DNA of 64,000 nucleotides from contig JAJRSW010000055.1 in the NCBI GenBank assembly GCA_024278595.1, forward strand, positions 1-64,000, written 5' to 3'. The notes under the pieces are model-generated. The model worked only from the letters and a program-made list of their open reading frames with translations. It was not told the DNA's origin and searched no databases. The stretch is from Fidelibacterota bacterium. GTDB lineage: Bacteria > Fidelibacterota > UBA8477 > JABMPR01. The translations under genes and the position numbers were made by a program. Below are positions 63,322-64,000 of the stretch, in pieces; position 1 is the first letter of the stretch; each line of letters starts with the position of its first letter.

Positions 63322-64000
63322 TTAGCCCCGATCCAGGCTGGGAAATGAATCCGTCAAGGGATCACCGGGGTCACTTGGTTCTGGCTCTCGCCTTAAAAAA
63401 TCATTTATCAGTAAATGGTAGAAACTAACACCGACCGCGTATAAGACAGCTGTGATCAGAAAGATCTGGAAGTAATCCAATTCCATTTGCCTGAGAAACT
63501 GAAAGATCTTGGCACTGATAAACCAGGACGCACTCCAGATACTGGAACTCAGGGCCGAGATCAACTCCTGATTACGTTTGCCCACGTATTTCATTCCCAG
63601 TTCACTGGTCATGGGACCGGCCATATTCATCAGAGGTTGCCTGAGCATGTACGAGGCAATTGCAATGTAGATCGCCCATGAGAAAGCTGAGGCGACTTGC
63701 GACAAGGCCAGCAAAACCAAAAAGAATATGGCCAACCACTGCGGGATCAGAATGGCTACTCTGAATCCGAATCGACGTCGGATGAACGGGATCACCAGGG
63801 TGGATAGAAATACAATTCCCGCTGTACTGGCTCCGATCAAACTGAACTGTTCAGAATCCATCTCGAACACACTGTTAAAGAACAGGTTTACAAATGGTAT
63901 GGTCAATCCAGCGCCGATGGCGATCAACATGTTGGGGGTCAGGACCCGACCGATCAGGGTCCAATCATAATCCGACCGGAGTGCCTGAAAATTGCTTAGA
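63322..64000 (-). CDS. MFS transporter, C-terminal part (runs off window end)
   Basis: The minus-strand frame is open to the window edge (codons upstream of the Met at 63930 continue as DYDWTLIGRVLTPNMLIAIG), so the gene begins outside. About six helices are visible (IAIGAGLTIPFVNLFFNSVF, TAGIVFLSTLVIPFI, LIPQWLAIFFLVLLALSQVA and others) and a hydrophilic tail. The pattern is that of the second half of a major facilitator. Substrate unknown. Confidence 0.75.
   Translation of the reverse strand, partial: LSNFQALRSDYDWTLIGRVLTPNMLIAIGAGLTIPFVNLFFNSVFEMDSEQFSLIGASTAGIVFLSTLVIPFIRRRFGFRVAILIPQWLAIFFLVLLALSQVASAFSWAIYIAIASYMLRQPLMNMAGPMTSELGMKYVGKRNQELISALSSSIWSASWFISAKIFQFLRQMELDYFQIFLITAVLYAVGVSFYHLLINDFLRREPEPSDPGDPLTDSFPSLDRG

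Overview
The window looks like a chromosomal segment of an uncultured-type, Gram-negative bacterium of the FCB superphylum. The pointers are a PorU-like sortase of the type IX secretion system (T9SS), three secreted proteins ending in T9SS type A sorting domains with the PNPFNP signature, a meso-diaminopimelate type MurE, and a complete type IV pilus (T4P) operon. This combination is common in Neomarinimicrobiota (Marinimicrobia), Calditrichota and relatives. The phylum is inferred; no rRNA gene is present to settle it.

Layout. 1-4.7 kb: the 5' part of mltG (minus strand), a DUF3098 protein, tRNA-Asp, a dispersed repeat, a pirin relic, a haem-binding-domain protein, and a MotA gene followed by two different MotB/OmpA genes. 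4.8-10.5 kb: porU, a small TA-flanked MITE-like element, maf and a RodZ-like gene. 10.8-26.8 kb: a textbook dcw cluster (mraZ, rsmH, ftsL, ftsI, murE, murF, mraY, murD, ftsW, murG, murC, ftsQ, ftsA, ftsZ). It is tightly overlapped, preceded by MraZ boxes and closed by a terminator. 27-36.5 kb: a more AT-rich accessory region with three large minus-strand T9SS cargo genes (beta-helix protein, secreted class II glutamine-amidotransferase-like protein, LamG/anchor-domain protein), plus gene relics and a repeat that is an inverted copy of the one near 1.2 kb. 36.7-38 kb: an ornithine-aminotransferase-like gene. 38-54.2 kb: one long minus-strand T4P operon, read in order as pilin, pilT, two minor pilins, a DUF4900-like protein, pilM, pilN, pilO, a pilP-position gene, pilQ, a giant Big-1 lipoprotein, pilB, pilC, pilD. 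Decayed partial duplicates lie at its 3' end. 54.5-64 kb: 111-bp tandem repeats, tRNA-Ala, a secreted amidase, pepA, plsX, two small envelope proteins, an ABC-F ATPase, a YhbY-like protein and a partial MFS gene.

How the genes fit together. The dcw genes, maf, rodZ-like, mltG and the amidase all serve wall synthesis, division and wall remodelling. PorU would trim the sorting domains of the secreted cargo encoded 20-30 kb away. The T4P operon encodes pilin, assembly and retraction ATPases, platform, alignment complex and secretin.

Most notable observations: pilM is split by an in-frame TAA codon. A T9SS-exported class II amidotransferase fold would expose Ser instead of Cys at its predicted mature N-terminus. 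MotA is followed by two distinct D-bearing MotB proteins. A giant Ig-repeat lipoprotein sits inside the pilus operon, with a decayed copy of its tail downstream. A MITE-like element supplies the porU stop codon, and an adjoining palindrome abuts the maf start. I found no CRISPR array, prophage or intact transposase, and I cannot claim a wholly new system.
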